Positions 27,539 to 38,457 of a stretch of 64,000 nucleotides of DNA are shown in pieces (position 1 is the stretch's first letter; each line of letters starts with the position of its first letter). The stretch comes from Alphaproteobacteria bacterium (GTDB lineage: Bacteria > Pseudomonadota > Alphaproteobacteria > Micropepsales > Micropepsaceae). The notes below the pieces were generated by a model. It was not told the DNA's origin. It saw only the letters and a list, made by a program, of their open reading frames with translations, and did no database searches. The stretch covers positions 62,001-126,000 of the forward strand of contig JAGOBA010000005.1 of NCBI GenBank assembly GCA_017983635.1. Reading direction: 5' to 3'. The position numbers and the translations under genes are program-made.

Positions 27539-28216
27539 ATGAGGCGCGAGATCGTCGACTACTACGACAGTCTCGCGCCCCACTACGACGAAGCCCGCTT
27601 CGCCAACAGCTACGGCCGCTTCGTCGACGCGTGCGAAAAACAAATCCTCCGCGCCTGGCTGCCTAGCGATCCCAAACACACGCTCGAGCTCGGCAGCGGC
27701 ACCGGCCGCCTGTCCGCCTTCGCGGCAATCGCAACCGACGCCAGCAAGCCAAGCCTCGCCATCGCGCGCACGCGCAACCACGCCACGCGCTTCGTCGCCG
27801 CTGACGCCGAGCGGCTACCATTCCCGCCCGCGTCTTTTGACGCTGTGTTCGCGTTTCATTTGCTGATGCATCTGGAAGTCGAAGCGATAGGCGCAATCTT
27901 CGCCGAGTCGTTTCGCGTGCTCCGCCCCGGCGGCTTGTTCATCGCCGATATCGCCTCGAAAACCCGCCGCCGGCTGACGGGTCGACACAAAACGAAGGAT
28001 GCCTGGCACGCACAAACGGCGCTGACACGACGCGCCTTCGAAGACATCGCCCGCGCCACAGGCTTCACGCCGTCGCGGATGACCGGCCTCTTGCTGCTGC
28101 CCATTCACCGCTTGCCCGATCGCGCCCGCCAGCCGCTCGCCCATCTCGACGCGTGCTTGGCGCAACGCCTGCCGTCGCTCTCGTCCTATTTGGTCGCCGG
28201 CTTCGCAAAGCCATGA
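27539..28216 (+). CDS. Class I SAM-dependent methyltransferase
   Basis: 225 residues. The AdoMet-binding motif I is HTLELGSGTGRLSAFA; FVAADAERLPFPPASFDAVFAFHLLMH is the motif II/III region, and VLRPGGLFIADI follows: a UbiE/Methyltransf_11 pattern. N-terminal YYDSLAPHYDEARF is typical of such enzymes. Substrate unknown. The stop overlaps the next start (ATGA), so it is translationally coupled with the VanW-type gene. Confidence 0.88.
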   Translation: MRREIVDYYDSLAPHYDEARFANSYGRFVDACEKQILRAWLPSDPKHTLELGSGTGRLSAFAAIATDASKPSLAIARTRNHATRFVAADAERLPFPPASFDAVFAFHLLMHLEVEAIGAIFAESFRVLRPGGLFIADIASKTRRRLTGRHKTKDAWHAQTALTRRAFEDIARATGFTPSRMTGLLLLPIHRLPDRARQPLAHLDACLAQRLPSLSSYLVAGFAKP

Positions 28217-28947
28217 GCACGCTCCGCCAAGTCGTTCGCAAGCTCGCGCCGATGCAACTCCGCCTCGCCGTCGCTGTCGCACGCCGCACAGCCGCGGACC
28301 TTGTCAGCCGCACCAGCTTCGCCGACACCCGCACCGATCCCACAAACCTCGCGGAGGTCGTCGCCGTCGCCCAGCCGATCCGTCACACCGCGCACTTCGA
28401 AGGCAAACTCCACAATCTGACGCTCGCCGCCCACACGCTAAACGGTCTCGAGATTCCGCCCTGCGCCACCGTCTCCTTCTGGCGCGTCATCGGACGCCCG
28501 ACCGAAGCGCACGGCTTCCGAACCGGCCGCGCGATCATCAACGACCGCCTCAGCGCCGACATCGGCGGCGGCCTCTGCCAAGTCGCAAGCCTGCTCTACG
28601 AACTGGGCCTGCGCACCGGCATGCGCATCGTCGAACGCCACCCGCACAGCCGCGACCTTTACACCGAAGACACCCGCTTTACGCCGCTCGGCCTCGATGC
28701 CGCCATCGTCTGGGGCTTCAAAGACGTCCGCTGGACGAACGCACACAAGTGCAACGTCGCGCTCCACTTCCACGTCGAAGGCGAAACTCTCCACGGCAGT
28801 CTACACACCGCAGCACCCATCCCGACTTGCGACCTAAGCATCGCAAGTCACGACGAAGGCTCTCGCCGCCACGTCGAAGTCGCCCGCACGCAGGGCCCAA
28901 CGCGCGCCGTCGTTAGCCGCGAAACATACGTGATCGATCCGGGTTAG
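28213..28947 (+). CDS. VanW family protein
   Basis: 244 residues with the VanW domain: SFWRVIGRPTEAHGFRTGR, then DIGGGLCQVASLLYELGLRTGM, and RHPHSRDLYTEDTRFTPLGLDAAI. The conserved Cys lies in the GGGLCQ motif. VanW occurs in some vancomycin-resistance clusters but its biochemical role is unknown, and nothing here points to drug resistance. The ATG at 28213 overlaps the methyltransferase stop. No signal peptide is obvious. Confidence 0.9.
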   Translation: MSTLRQVVRKLAPMQLRLAVAVARRTAADLVSRTSFADTRTDPTNLAEVVAVAQPIRHTAHFEGKLHNLTLAAHTLNGLEIPPCATVSFWRVIGRPTEAHGFRTGRAIINDRLSADIGGGLCQVASLLYELGLRTGMRIVERHPHSRDLYTEDTRFTPLGLDAAIVWGFKDVRWTNAHKCNVALHFHVEGETLHGSLHTAAPIPTCDLSIASHDEGSRRHVEVARTQGPTRAVVSRETYVIDPG

Positions 28948-28995
28948 GCCTTATGCGCAAGCGCGCGGATCTGCTTGGCATCGTGAAGGTGGCGC

Positions 28996-29027
28996 AAAAA
29001 AGCCAGCCGTGCGGAACACGGCTGGCT
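28996..29027 (-). terminator. Rho-independent terminator for the crystallin-type gene
   Basis: On the minus strand, an 11-bp stem (AGCCAGCCGTG and its complement) with a 5-base loop is followed by a T6 run. It lies 25 bases past the stop of the gene at 29053. Confidence 0.9.
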
Positions 29028-29052
29028 CAATCCGGTACTCAAGAACTAGACG

Positions 29053-30291
29053 CTATTCCCAGGTCGTATAGCCAAGCGACAAGGTTTTCGTACCACCTGG
29101 ACCCGGCAGAATGGCGTTCACGCGGAACTGGCTGTAGCGGCCTTGGTTCGTCCGCACACAGACATAAGTTCCGACGGGGAACGACTCGAGCGCGACCCGC
29201 GCCGGGCTGTATGGCCCGCCGCTGGAGCAGCCCGCGTATCCGCGGTTCGATCCGTCGCCAAGCCACATCCGAGCGCCGTTGCGCGGCACCAGATACATCT
29301 CCCACGCCGTCACGGCTTCGAACCACATATCGGCGGCCGCCGCGTTACCAACCCCACCTTCGTCGAGATCGAATGTGTAGGTCTGCGGTACCGACAACGG
29401 ACCAGTCGAGTGCGTTACCGCACCGCCACCGCCCGGACCACCGGGGCCGCCAGGTCCGCCTGGACCGCCAACGTAACGGCGCACAGACGAGATCATATCG
29501 TTCCATCCACCGGGAACGAGGTTCGGCACATCGCCGCTGACGACACGGCACCGACCGGCATAGTTCGTGTGCTCACACACTTCCCATGCGCCTGGGCCGC
29601 TAACACGCAAGCTCGACACGACATCGTTCCAGCCGATCGGAACGAGGTTTGGCGTGTCGCTATTGATGAACTGGCTCGCGCCGTCATAGTTCACGTGCTC
29701 GTAGATCGTGATGCCGGTAGCACCTGGTCCGCCGGGGCCGCCGGGCCCACCAGGACCTCCGGGTCCGCCCGGACCACCGGGGGGCCAACCGGGACCACCA
29801 GGTCCGCCTGGTCCGCCCGGTCCTCCCGGAGGCCAACCGCCACCGCCCGGCGGCCAACCCGGCCATCCACCGAACTGTTTGCGCAGTGTGCCGCGCGCCA
29901 CATACGGACGCCGGCCCGAGCTGTCGGTGAAGCGTGTGAAGATCGCATAGGACAAGCGGTCGCCTGGCCGGTCGGTCAGAACCAACGTGGTTTGCGCAAA
30001 GCCTGGATTGAAGACTGCGACCAAGTCCGTCGCACTCACCGCCGGATTTGCGGCCGGACTAAACGAATACGCCGTGGCGTTCGTCGTTCCCCAGTCGCAG
30101 TCTGTCGGGTGACACTGTCCCCAAACGCGAACGGTAAGACCGCCGCCGCCGGCCGTCACGCGCACGCGCGTGATATCGCGCGTGCCCGCATCGTCATTTC
30201 GCCAATTGCCTGTGAATTCGCCATAGCCCGCGGCGAGTGCCGACTGCGCGAATATCGCCGCGACCGCGACGATGAGCGCTGTGAAGCGCAT
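29053..30291 (-). CDS. Exported beta/gamma-crystallin protein with Gly-Gly-Pro repeats
   Basis: 412 residues. Signal peptide 1-20; an N-terminal domain (22-138) with RVWGQCHPTDCDWGTT; a collagen-like Gly/Pro-rich linker (141-190) mostly of GGP/GPG repeats; two beta/gamma-crystallin motifs (194-270), each ending in the calcium clamp WNDxxSS (NDVVSS, NDMISS); a second GGP linker (275-290); and a C-terminal domain (295-412) with several Cys and Trp. I infer a secreted or surface calcium-binding protein. The ATG at 30291 has GGAG upstream. A terminator follows the gene. Confidence 0.85.
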   Translation of the reverse strand: MRFTALIVAVAAIFAQSALAAGYGEFTGNWRNDDAGTRDITRVRVTAGGGGLTVRVWGQCHPTDCDWGTTNATAYSFSPAANPAVSATDLVAVFNPGFAQTTLVLTDRPGDRLSYAIFTRFTDSSGRRPYVARGTLRKQFGGWPGWPPGGGGWPPGGPGGPGGPGGPGWPPGGPGGPGGPGGPGGPGGPGATGITIYEHVNYDGASQFINSDTPNLVPIGWNDVVSSLRVSGPGAWEVCEHTNYAGRCRVVSGDVPNLVPGGWNDMISSVRRYVGGPGGPGGPGGPGGGGAVTHSTGPLSVPQTYTFDLDEGGVGNAAAADMWFEAVTAWEMYLVPRNGARMWLGDGSNRGYAGCSSGGPYSPARVALESFPVGTYVCVRTNQGRYSQFRVNAILPGPGGTKTLSLGYTTWE

Positions 30292-30479
30292 GGTTGCTCT
30301 CCTATCCATCTAAAATTTCAAGGTCCTTTCGGATGCGGGGAACTTAAGGCATGCCCGTGACGTCCCTAAGAAACCGCCGTCACACACTGAGCCGTTGTCC
30401 ACCGTTCATAATCCACGGCACCCTAGTTGAATGCTGCGACTGCGAATTCGATTGACGCGAGTCCCTGAATCGCGCCATA

Positions 30480-30538
30480 GGACGCGCGGGACACGTCCCC
30501 CCAACGGGATGCGCCCATTCTGAGAGGAATGGAACGAC
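30480..30538 (+). promoter_or_regulatory. Structured leader before serC (serC-motif candidate)
   Basis: GC-rich leader with a small stem (GGACG/CGTCC, 30480-30498) and a perfect 6-bp hairpin CCATTC-TGAGAG-GAATGG (30515-30532) whose loop and 3' arm hold the GAGAGG ribosome site, 6 bases from the serC ATG. A conserved serC leader RNA is known in alphaproteobacteria; whether this is that motif needs a covariance search. Confidence 0.45.
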
Positions 30539-31690
30539 ATGATTAAGCCTGCCGAACGGCCGACCCGGCCGCACTTTTCCTCTGGCCCCTGTGCAAAGCG
30601 CCCTGGCTGGACCCCCCAAGCCCTCAACCACGCCCTCGTCGGACGCTCGCATCGTTCAAAGCCTGGCAAAGCCAAGCTCGAACAAGCGATCGAACGCACG
30701 CGCAAGGTCCTAGGGATTCCCGCCGACTACCGCATCGGTATCGTCCCAGCGTCCGACACCGGCGCGGTCGAGATGGCGATGTGGTCGATGCTGGGACCCA
30801 AGCCCGTCGACGTTCTCGTCTGGGAGAGCTTCGGCAACGATTGGGCGACCGACATCACGAAGCAGCTGAAACTGCCGAACGTGCGCGTTCTGAAAGCCGG
30901 CTACGGCGACTTGCCGAACCTTGCCGACGTGAACCCGGCGCACGACGTGATCTTCACCTGGAACGGTACGACCTCCGGCGTCCGCGCGCCGAACGGCGAT
31001 TGGATCTCCGACACCCGCGAAGGCATCACGTTCTGCGACGCGACGTCCGCCGCGTTCGCGCAAGACCTTCCGTGGGGCAAGCTCGACGTCACGACGTTCT
31101 CTTGGCAGAAGGCGCTCGGCGGCGAAGCCGCACACGGCATGCTGGTGCTCTCACCACGCGCCGTCGCCCGCCTCGAAAGCTACAAGCCCGTGTGGCCGCT
31201 GCCGAAGCTCTTTCGCATGACGAAAGACGGCAAGCTCAATGAAGGTATCTTTAAGGGCGAGACGATCAACACGCCCTCGATGCTCTGCGTCGAGGACTAC
31301 CTCGACGCGTTGACCTGGGCCGAAAGCGTCGGCGGCTTGAAGGGCCTGATGGCACGCGCCGACGAAAACCTGCACGTCATCGACCGTTGGACAAAGACCG
31401 CCGGTTGGGCCGACTTCCTCGCGAGGGACCCAAGGACGCGCTCGAACACGTCGGTGTGCCTAAAGATCGTCGACCCATGGTTCACCGCCAAGGATGCGGA
31501 CGGCCAAGCCGCGGCTGCGAAAAAGATCGCCGACCTCCTCGACAAGGAAGGCGTGGCCTTCGACATCGCAGCCTATCGCGACGCCCCACCGGGCCTGCGC
31601 ATTTGGTGCGGCGCCACCGTCGAAAACGCCGACGTCAAAGCGCTACTGCCCTGGCTCGATTGGGCCTGGAACCAAGTTAAAGCTGCATAA
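30539..31690 (+). CDS. serC: Phosphoserine aminotransferase SerC
   Basis: 383 residues, fold-type I PLP enzyme converting 3-phosphohydroxypyruvate to phosphoserine (serine and vitamin B6 synthesis). [18 protein letters not shown] is the typical start of the alphaproteobacterial form; the PLP lysine is in [12 protein letters not shown], and [13 protein letters not shown] precedes it. serA follows after a palindromic repeat, and then purA. Confidence 0.96.
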   Translation: MIKPAERPTRPHFSSGPCAKRPGWTPQALNHALVGRSHRSKPGKAKLEQAIERTRKVLGIPADYRIGIVPASDTGAVEMAMWSMLGPKPVDVLVWESFGNDWATDITKQLKLPNVRVLKAGYGDLPNLADVNPAHDVIFTWNGTTSGVRAPNGDWISDTREGITFCDATSAAFAQDLPWGKLDVTTFSWQKALGGEAAHGMLVLSPRAVARLESYKPVWPLPKLFRMTKDGKLNEGIFKGETINTPSMLCVEDYLDALTWAESVGGLKGLMARADENLHVIDRWTKTAGWADFLARDPRTRSNTSVCLKIVDPWFTAKDADGQAAAAKKIADLLDKEGVAFDIAAYRDAPPGLRIWCGATVENADVKALLPWLDWAWNQVKAA

Positions 31691-31702
31691 CACAACCACT
31701 CA

Positions 31703-31819
31703 CCCCCCTCCGGCGTCGCTACGCTCCGCCACCTCCCCCGCAAGCGGGGGCGGAAAAGTTGGCTCCGGTTTCCTCCCCCGCTTGTGGGGGAGGAACCGAG
31801 CGAAGCGAGGTGGAGGGGG
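31703..31819. repeat. Intergenic palindromic repeat between serC and serA
   Basis: About 117 bases with C/T-rich left and G/A-rich right halves that pair imperfectly: CACCCCCCTCC near 31703 faces GGTGGAGGGGGG near 31810, and an inner CCTCCCCCGC faces GCGGGGG and GTGGGGGAGG. This type of dispersed palindrome (whose translation reads like SLRSA...GGG) is common between alphaproteobacterial genes. It would form a strong RNA hairpin inside the serC-serA message. Confidence 0.7.
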
Positions 31820-31839
31820 GAAGTCAAAGGAGCACTCCC

Positions 31840-34709
<2,870 letters not shown>

Positions 34710-34753
34710 TCACGCAATCGCGAACTGACGCGCGCTCAAGCGTTCGACTATCT

Positions 34754-34773
34754 CTCCGAAGTCAACTTCGGAG
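34754..34773. promoter_or_regulatory. Perfect hairpin just before the RidA-type gene
   Basis: CTCCGAAG-TCAA-CTTCGGAG, 8-bp stem, 7 bases before the ATG at 34781. It lacks a T-tract. It could end the purA message weakly, act as an operator, or mask the next ribosome site. Confidence 0.4.
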
Positions 34774-34780
34774 CCTTCCC

Positions 34781-35293
34781 ATGCGCCTTACTGCCGCCTG
34801 CCTTCTTGCCGCCGTCTCATCTGCCACAGCGTCCGACCAGTTCCCGCAGACCATTCCCGCACCGGGCGGCGAGGTCGTGATCGCCAACGCGGTCGAACGC
34901 GACTTTCTCTACGGAGAGTGGCACTTCGCGCCGGTGCGCCGCGCTGGTGACACGGTCTACCTCTCCGGGGTCGTCGCAGGTCCCCGCAAGGGCGAAGCGC
35001 ATACGCCCGAAGCCTTCAAGGTTCAACTGCGCCGCGCATTCGCAAGCCTCGACGCCTCACTGCAGGCCGCTGGGCTCACCTTCGCCGACGTCGCCGAGCT
35101 TGAGACGTTCCATGTCTTTTCAAGCCCGAACTTCGACGGCACGAAAGCGCAGCACCTTGATGCGTTCCGCGCCGTGAAGGATGAGTACTTTAAGGCGCCC
35201 TATCCCGCCTGGACCGCGATAGGCGTCGCCGCGCTGGTGCCCGACAACGGCCTCGTCGAGATCAAGCTCACGGCGCACGCACGACGCAAGTAG
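34781..35293 (+). CDS. Exported RidA-family (YjgF/YER057c/UK114) protein
   Basis: 170 residues: a signal peptide (about 1-17, CLLAAVSSATA) followed by a RidA domain (AGDTVYLSGVVAGPRKGEAHTP, FADVAELETFHVFSS, YPAWTAIGVAALVPDNGLVEIKLTA). Classical RidA hydrolyses reactive enamines; the Arg that binds the substrate carboxylate is normally near the C-terminal CVEIEvtA-type strand, and here LVEIKLTA lacks the Cys, so activity is uncertain. A periplasmic location is inferred from the leader. It ends 1 base before the convergent rpoH gene. Confidence 0.8.
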   Translation: MRLTAACLLAAVSSATASDQFPQTIPAPGGEVVIANAVERDFLYGEWHFAPVRRAGDTVYLSGVVAGPRKGEAHTPEAFKVQLRRAFASLDASLQAAGLTFADVAELETFHVFSSPNFDGTKAQHLDAFRAVKDEYFKAPYPAWTAIGVAALVPDNGLVEIKLTAHARRK

Positions 35294-36223
35294 TCACCGC
35301 GCCGGGAGCGCAGCGACCTTTTCCTTCGCGACCTTCTCCGCCGGCCCGCCGCCGGTGCGGTTGGCCTTCGCCGCTTCGCGGATCGCGCGTTGCAGCTTTT
35401 CGAACGCCCGCACCTCGATCTGACGCACGCGCTCGCGGCTGATGTCGAATTCCTTCGACAGATCCTCAAGCGTCGCCGGTTCGTCCTTCAACCGCCGCGC
35501 CGTCAGGATATGCCGCTCGCGCTCGTTCAAGGCCTTCATGCCTTCCGCAAGCAGTTCGCTGCGATCGTCCTTTTCTTCGCGGTCGGCCAGGATCGTCTCC
35601 TGGCTCGGGCTATCGTCGACCAGCCAATCCTGCCACTCGCCTTCCGAATCCGCGCGCAGCGGCGCGTTCAGCGAATGATCGGGCGCGGCCAAGCGCCGGT
35701 TCATCGAGATCACTTCTTCTTCCGTAACGCCGAGCTTCGTCGCGATCAGCTTCACGTTCTCAGGACGCAAATCGCCATCTTCGATCGCTTTGATCTGACC
35801 CTTGGCCTTGCGCAGATTGAAGAAGAGCTTCTTCTGCGCGGCGGTCGTGCCGATCTTCACCAGGCTCCACGAACGCAGGATGTATTCCTGGATCGATGCC
35901 TTGATCCACCACATCGCATACGTCGCCAGACGAAAGCCCTTGTCCGGCTCGAAGCGCTTCACCGCTTGCATGAGCCCGACATTGCCTTCCGAGACGATCT
36001 CGTTCACCGGCAAGCCATAGCCGCGGTAGCCCATCGCGATCTTCGCGACGAGGCGCAAATGGCTGGTGACGAGCTTATGCGCGGCGTCCGCGTCTTCATG
36101 CTCGCGCCAGCGCTTGGCGAGCATGTATTCCTCTTCCGGCGCGAGCATCGGAAAATTCCGAATCTCGGCCAAATACCGTGAAAGTCCGCCTTCCGGCGAA
36201 AGCATCAGATAGCCAGCGGCCAT
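35294..36223 (-). CDS. rpoH: RNA polymerase sigma factor RpoH (sigma-32)
   Basis: 309 residues. Region 2 contains VTSHLRLVAKIAMGYRGYGLP and GNVGLMQAVKRFEPDKGFRLATYAMWWIKASIQEYIL; the RpoH box AQKKLFFNLRKAK identifies it as the heat-shock sigma factor; region 4.2 has EPATLEDLSKEFDISRERVRQIE. The ATG at 36223 (MAAGYLMLSPEGG) is preceded by AAGGGG; further upstream sequence is not conserved. Confidence 0.96.
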   Translation of the reverse strand: MAAGYLMLSPEGGLSRYLAEIRNFPMLAPEEEYMLAKRWREHEDADAAHKLVTSHLRLVAKIAMGYRGYGLPVNEIVSEGNVGLMQAVKRFEPDKGFRLATYAMWWIKASIQEYILRSWSLVKIGTTAAQKKLFFNLRKAKGQIKAIEDGDLRPENVKLIATKLGVTEEEVISMNRRLAAPDHSLNAPLRADSEGEWQDWLVDDSPSQETILADREEKDDRSELLAEGMKALNERERHILTARRLKDEPATLEDLSKEFDISRERVRQIEVRAFEKLQRAIREAAKANRTGGGPAEKVAKEKVAALPAR

Positions 36224-36352
36224 ATCCGTTACCCCTTGCGTGGGCTCCCATTTCTTCGTGCATGCAAGCCCCGAAGCGGGAGGCCAGACCAACGCGCCCG
36301 ACCGACCGGCCCGGGCGTGAGCGGAACTATGTATGTATTGATCGAGGCAGTT

Positions 36353-37330
36353 TTAAGACCCCGACCGTCCCCCCGCTAACCCCTTCAGAGCAAGATAAGT
36401 TTCTGTGAAATCTTCCGGCAACACACTCTCGAATCTGAGCGTTTTGTGGGTCGTGGGGTGCTGAAACCCTAACACCGCCGCGTGCAGCGCCTGCCGGTTC
36501 AACCGTAGCGTCAACCCCGGCACCGTCCGTGGCCGCCCGTACACCGGGTCGCCGATCAGCGGATTTCCGATATGCGCCATATGCACGCGAACCTGGTGCG
36601 TCCGTCCCGTCTCCAGCCGGCATTCTACAAGCGCCGCCGTCGAACCGAGCGTCTCGATCACCTTATAGTGAGTGCGCGCCTCTTTTCCGCCCGCACGCAG
36701 CACCGCCATCTTCTGCCGGTTCAGCGGACTGCGCCCGAGCGCCGCATCGATCGTCCCCGCACGCTCCCGTGGCACGCCCCAGGTCAGCGCCTTGTAGACG
36801 CGCTCGATCGCATGCGCCGCGAATTGCTTGCCAAGCGACGTGTGCGCCTTCTCCGTCTTCGCTGCCACCATCAAGCCGGTCGTATCCTTATCGATCCGGT
36901 GCACGATGCCGGGCCGAAGCTCGCCACCGATCCCGCGCAAGCTCTCGCCGCAATGCGCGATCAGCGCGTTGACCAGCGTCCCGTCGCGATTGCCCGCCGC
37001 CGGATGCACGACCAAGCCCGCCTGCTTGTCGATCACGATCAACTGCGCGTCTTCGTAAACGATGTTGAGCGGAATGGCCTGCCCCTCCGGCTCCGCCACG
37101 ACCGCGGCCGGCACCACCAACGTCAGCGCCACACCCGCCTTCACCTTGGCCGAGGCATCGTCGAGCGCCTTCGGCCCTGCCGTCACCGCACCCTGCTCGA
37201 TTAACTGTTTCAGCCGCGAGCGCGACAAATCGGGCCACGCAGCCGCCAGCACGCGATCCAGCCGCTCGCCCGCTTGGCTCTCGTCGATGGTCAGTGTACG
37301 ACGCTCGCCGTCGCCCGAAGGTTCGCTCAT
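36353..37330 (-). CDS. rluD: Ribosomal large-subunit pseudouridine synthase RluD type
   Basis: 325 residues: N-terminal S4 RNA-binding domain (AGERLDRVLAAAWPDLSRSRLKQLIEQGAV), then an RluA-type catalytic domain with Asp in GIVHRIDKDTTGLMVAAKT and RLETGRTHQVRVHMAHIGNPLIGDP. Modifies uridines in 23S helix 69. Its ATG (37330-37328) shares the palindrome CATG with the divergent gene at 37329, so there is no intergenic space and the promoter must lie inside that gene. Confidence 0.94.
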   Translation of the reverse strand: MSEPSGDGERRTLTIDESQAGERLDRVLAAAWPDLSRSRLKQLIEQGAVTAGPKALDDASAKVKAGVALTLVVPAAVVAEPEGQAIPLNIVYEDAQLIVIDKQAGLVVHPAAGNRDGTLVNALIAHCGESLRGIGGELRPGIVHRIDKDTTGLMVAAKTEKAHTSLGKQFAAHAIERVYKALTWGVPRERAGTIDAALGRSPLNRQKMAVLRAGGKEARTHYKVIETLGSTAALVECRLETGRTHQVRVHMAHIGNPLIGDPVYGRPRTVPGLTLRLNRQALHAAVLGFQHPTTHKTLRFESVLPEDFTETYLALKGLAGGRSGS

Positions 37331-37706
37331 GACCGAAGCAGTACAAGAGAACCCGCCGCCCTCCAATCGCGGCCTTTGGATGCTGGTTATCGGCCTTGGC
37401 ATCGCGATCTTGGTCGTGCTGGCGCTGATGATCGGGATGGCCGTCCGCCAAGCCCTGTATCCCAAGACCGGCGACGCCGCCGCACCGGCCGCCGCAGCCA
37501 CGACCACCGCGTCCCTCAAACCCGGCGACGTCCCCGAACTGAACCTAGGCCTTGCCCCCGGCATGAGCGTCGCCGACACCCGCATGGACGGCACCCACCT
37601 CATCGTCCGCCTGACCGGCCCCACCGCCGAAGAAATTCTCGTCATCGACCCGGCGAAGCAACGCGTGCTGAGCCGTATCCGCTTCAACAAAGCGCCCGCG
37701 CCATAG
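37329..37706 (+). CDS. Membrane-anchored protein next to rluD (DUF6476-like)
   Basis: 125 residues: one membrane helix (about 17-38), an Ala/Thr-rich linker, and a small periplasmic beta domain (GMSVADTRMDGTHLIVRLTG, EEILVIDPAKQRVLSRIRF). A protein of this shape is often encoded opposite rluD in alphaproteobacteria; function unknown. The start overlaps the rluD start head-to-head by 2 bases. Confidence 0.75.
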   Translation: MTEAVQENPPPSNRGLWMLVIGLGIAILVVLALMIGMAVRQALYPKTGDAAAPAAAATTTASLKPGDVPELNLGLAPGMSVADTRMDGTHLIVRLTGPTAEEILVIDPAKQRVLSRIRFNKAPAP

Positions 37707-37730
37707 CCACTCGCACGTGTGCCAACGGCC

Positions 37731-37829
37731 TGTCTCATGAGACAATTCATTTGCACGCCCGCAACGGCGGATTCGCCGCGCGCTTCCGCCATTTCCGGGA
37801 CACGATGCGAGACAAGGGTCAGCTGTCTC
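37731..37829. repeat. TGTCTC inverted repeats downstream of the HTH gene
   Basis: A perfect 14-base palindrome TGTCTCATGAGACA (37731-37744) and, 64 bases on, GAGACA-N9-TGTCTC (37809-37829). A further TTGTCTCGG follows inside the HTH gene end. Repeated TGTCTC half sites suggest a protein-binding cluster or paired hairpins between two convergent genes. Confidence 0.45.
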
Positions 37830-38301
37830 ATTTGCGTGTGCCATTTGTCTCGGAAGGAAGCCGCGTGTCGACCGCAAGCTGCGCATAGTCAATCACTGTA
37901 AAGGCCCCATTGTGGAAGACATGCGGCGCGGTCCCATCGGCGCGACGCGCCGGCACCACCGCCTTAGCTTCGCGATAGAGCTCCGGCTTCACCGCCTTCA
38001 ACCGCGCCAGCAACAGCGTGTCCGAATACCGTCGCGGCCCGCGCGTGTTCCGCGCCAAAACCTCATCGATCAAAACCCCATCGCGCCCACGCCGGTCAGC
38101 CTCCGCCGCCAACACGTCGGCCGCGATTTCAACGGCCATCGCCCAGCGCTGCGCAAACTCGGCATCCTCCGCCCGCCATCGATAAACCGCCGCCCGCGAA
38201 TACCCCGCGCGCCGACAAGCCACCTGCACCGAAGCCGCATTCTCCAACGCCCGGAAGAACCGGACATCGGCCAAACGAGATCGCTTCAAACGGGAACCCA
38301 T
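37828..38301 (-). CDS. HTH protein resembling phage terminase small subunit
   Basis: 157 residues with an N-terminal helix-turn-helix: FFRALENAASVQVACRRAGYSRAAVYRWRAEDAEFAQRW, the pattern of terminase-small-subunit-like DNA-binding proteins widespread as orphans in alphaproteobacteria. The C-terminal half is helical then unstructured. No other phage genes are near. The ATG at 38301 is 38 bases downstream of a perfect LexA box, so SOS induction is likely. What it binds is unknown. Confidence 0.75.
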   Translation of the reverse strand: MGSRLKRSRLADVRFFRALENAASVQVACRRAGYSRAAVYRWRAEDAEFAQRWAMAVEIAADVLAAEADRRGRDGVLIDEVLARNTRGPRRYSDTLLLARLKAVKPELYREAKAVVPARRADGTAPHVFHNGAFTVIDYAQLAVDTRLPSETNGTRK

Positions 38302-38339
38302 CGTCCGAGCAGTGTCGCAAATCGGATGACATATGTAAA

Positions 38340-38354
38340 GAACAAAATAAGAAC
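38340..38354 (-). promoter_or_regulatory. LexA (SOS) box upstream of the HTH gene
   Basis: GAAC-AAAATAA-GAAC, an exact match to the alphaproteobacterial LexA operator (also GTTC-N7-GTTC on the other strand), in an AT-rich patch 38 bases before the HTH gene start. Confidence 0.8.
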
Positions 38355-38457
38355 AAATGGTCGCAGATGGTCGGGTCGACAGCACGGCCGCCGGCGCGGC
38401 GGTAACACGCCGCGACGACAACTTGACCGCACCTGCAAACCGTCCGTCAGACGAACC

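Noticed and set aside
29422..29871. Possible CRISPR or tandem repeat array
   Set aside because: The repetition is coding (Gly-Gly-Pro) within an open frame with no spacers, so it is not a CRISPR array.
29143..30360. 405-codon plus-strand frame across the crystallin gene
   Set aside because: Shadow of the minus-strand gene, which has a signal peptide, ribosome site and terminator.
37828..38301. Prophage marked by a terminase small subunit
   Set aside because: Only the HTH resembles terminase; no large terminase, capsid, integrase or other phage gene is near.
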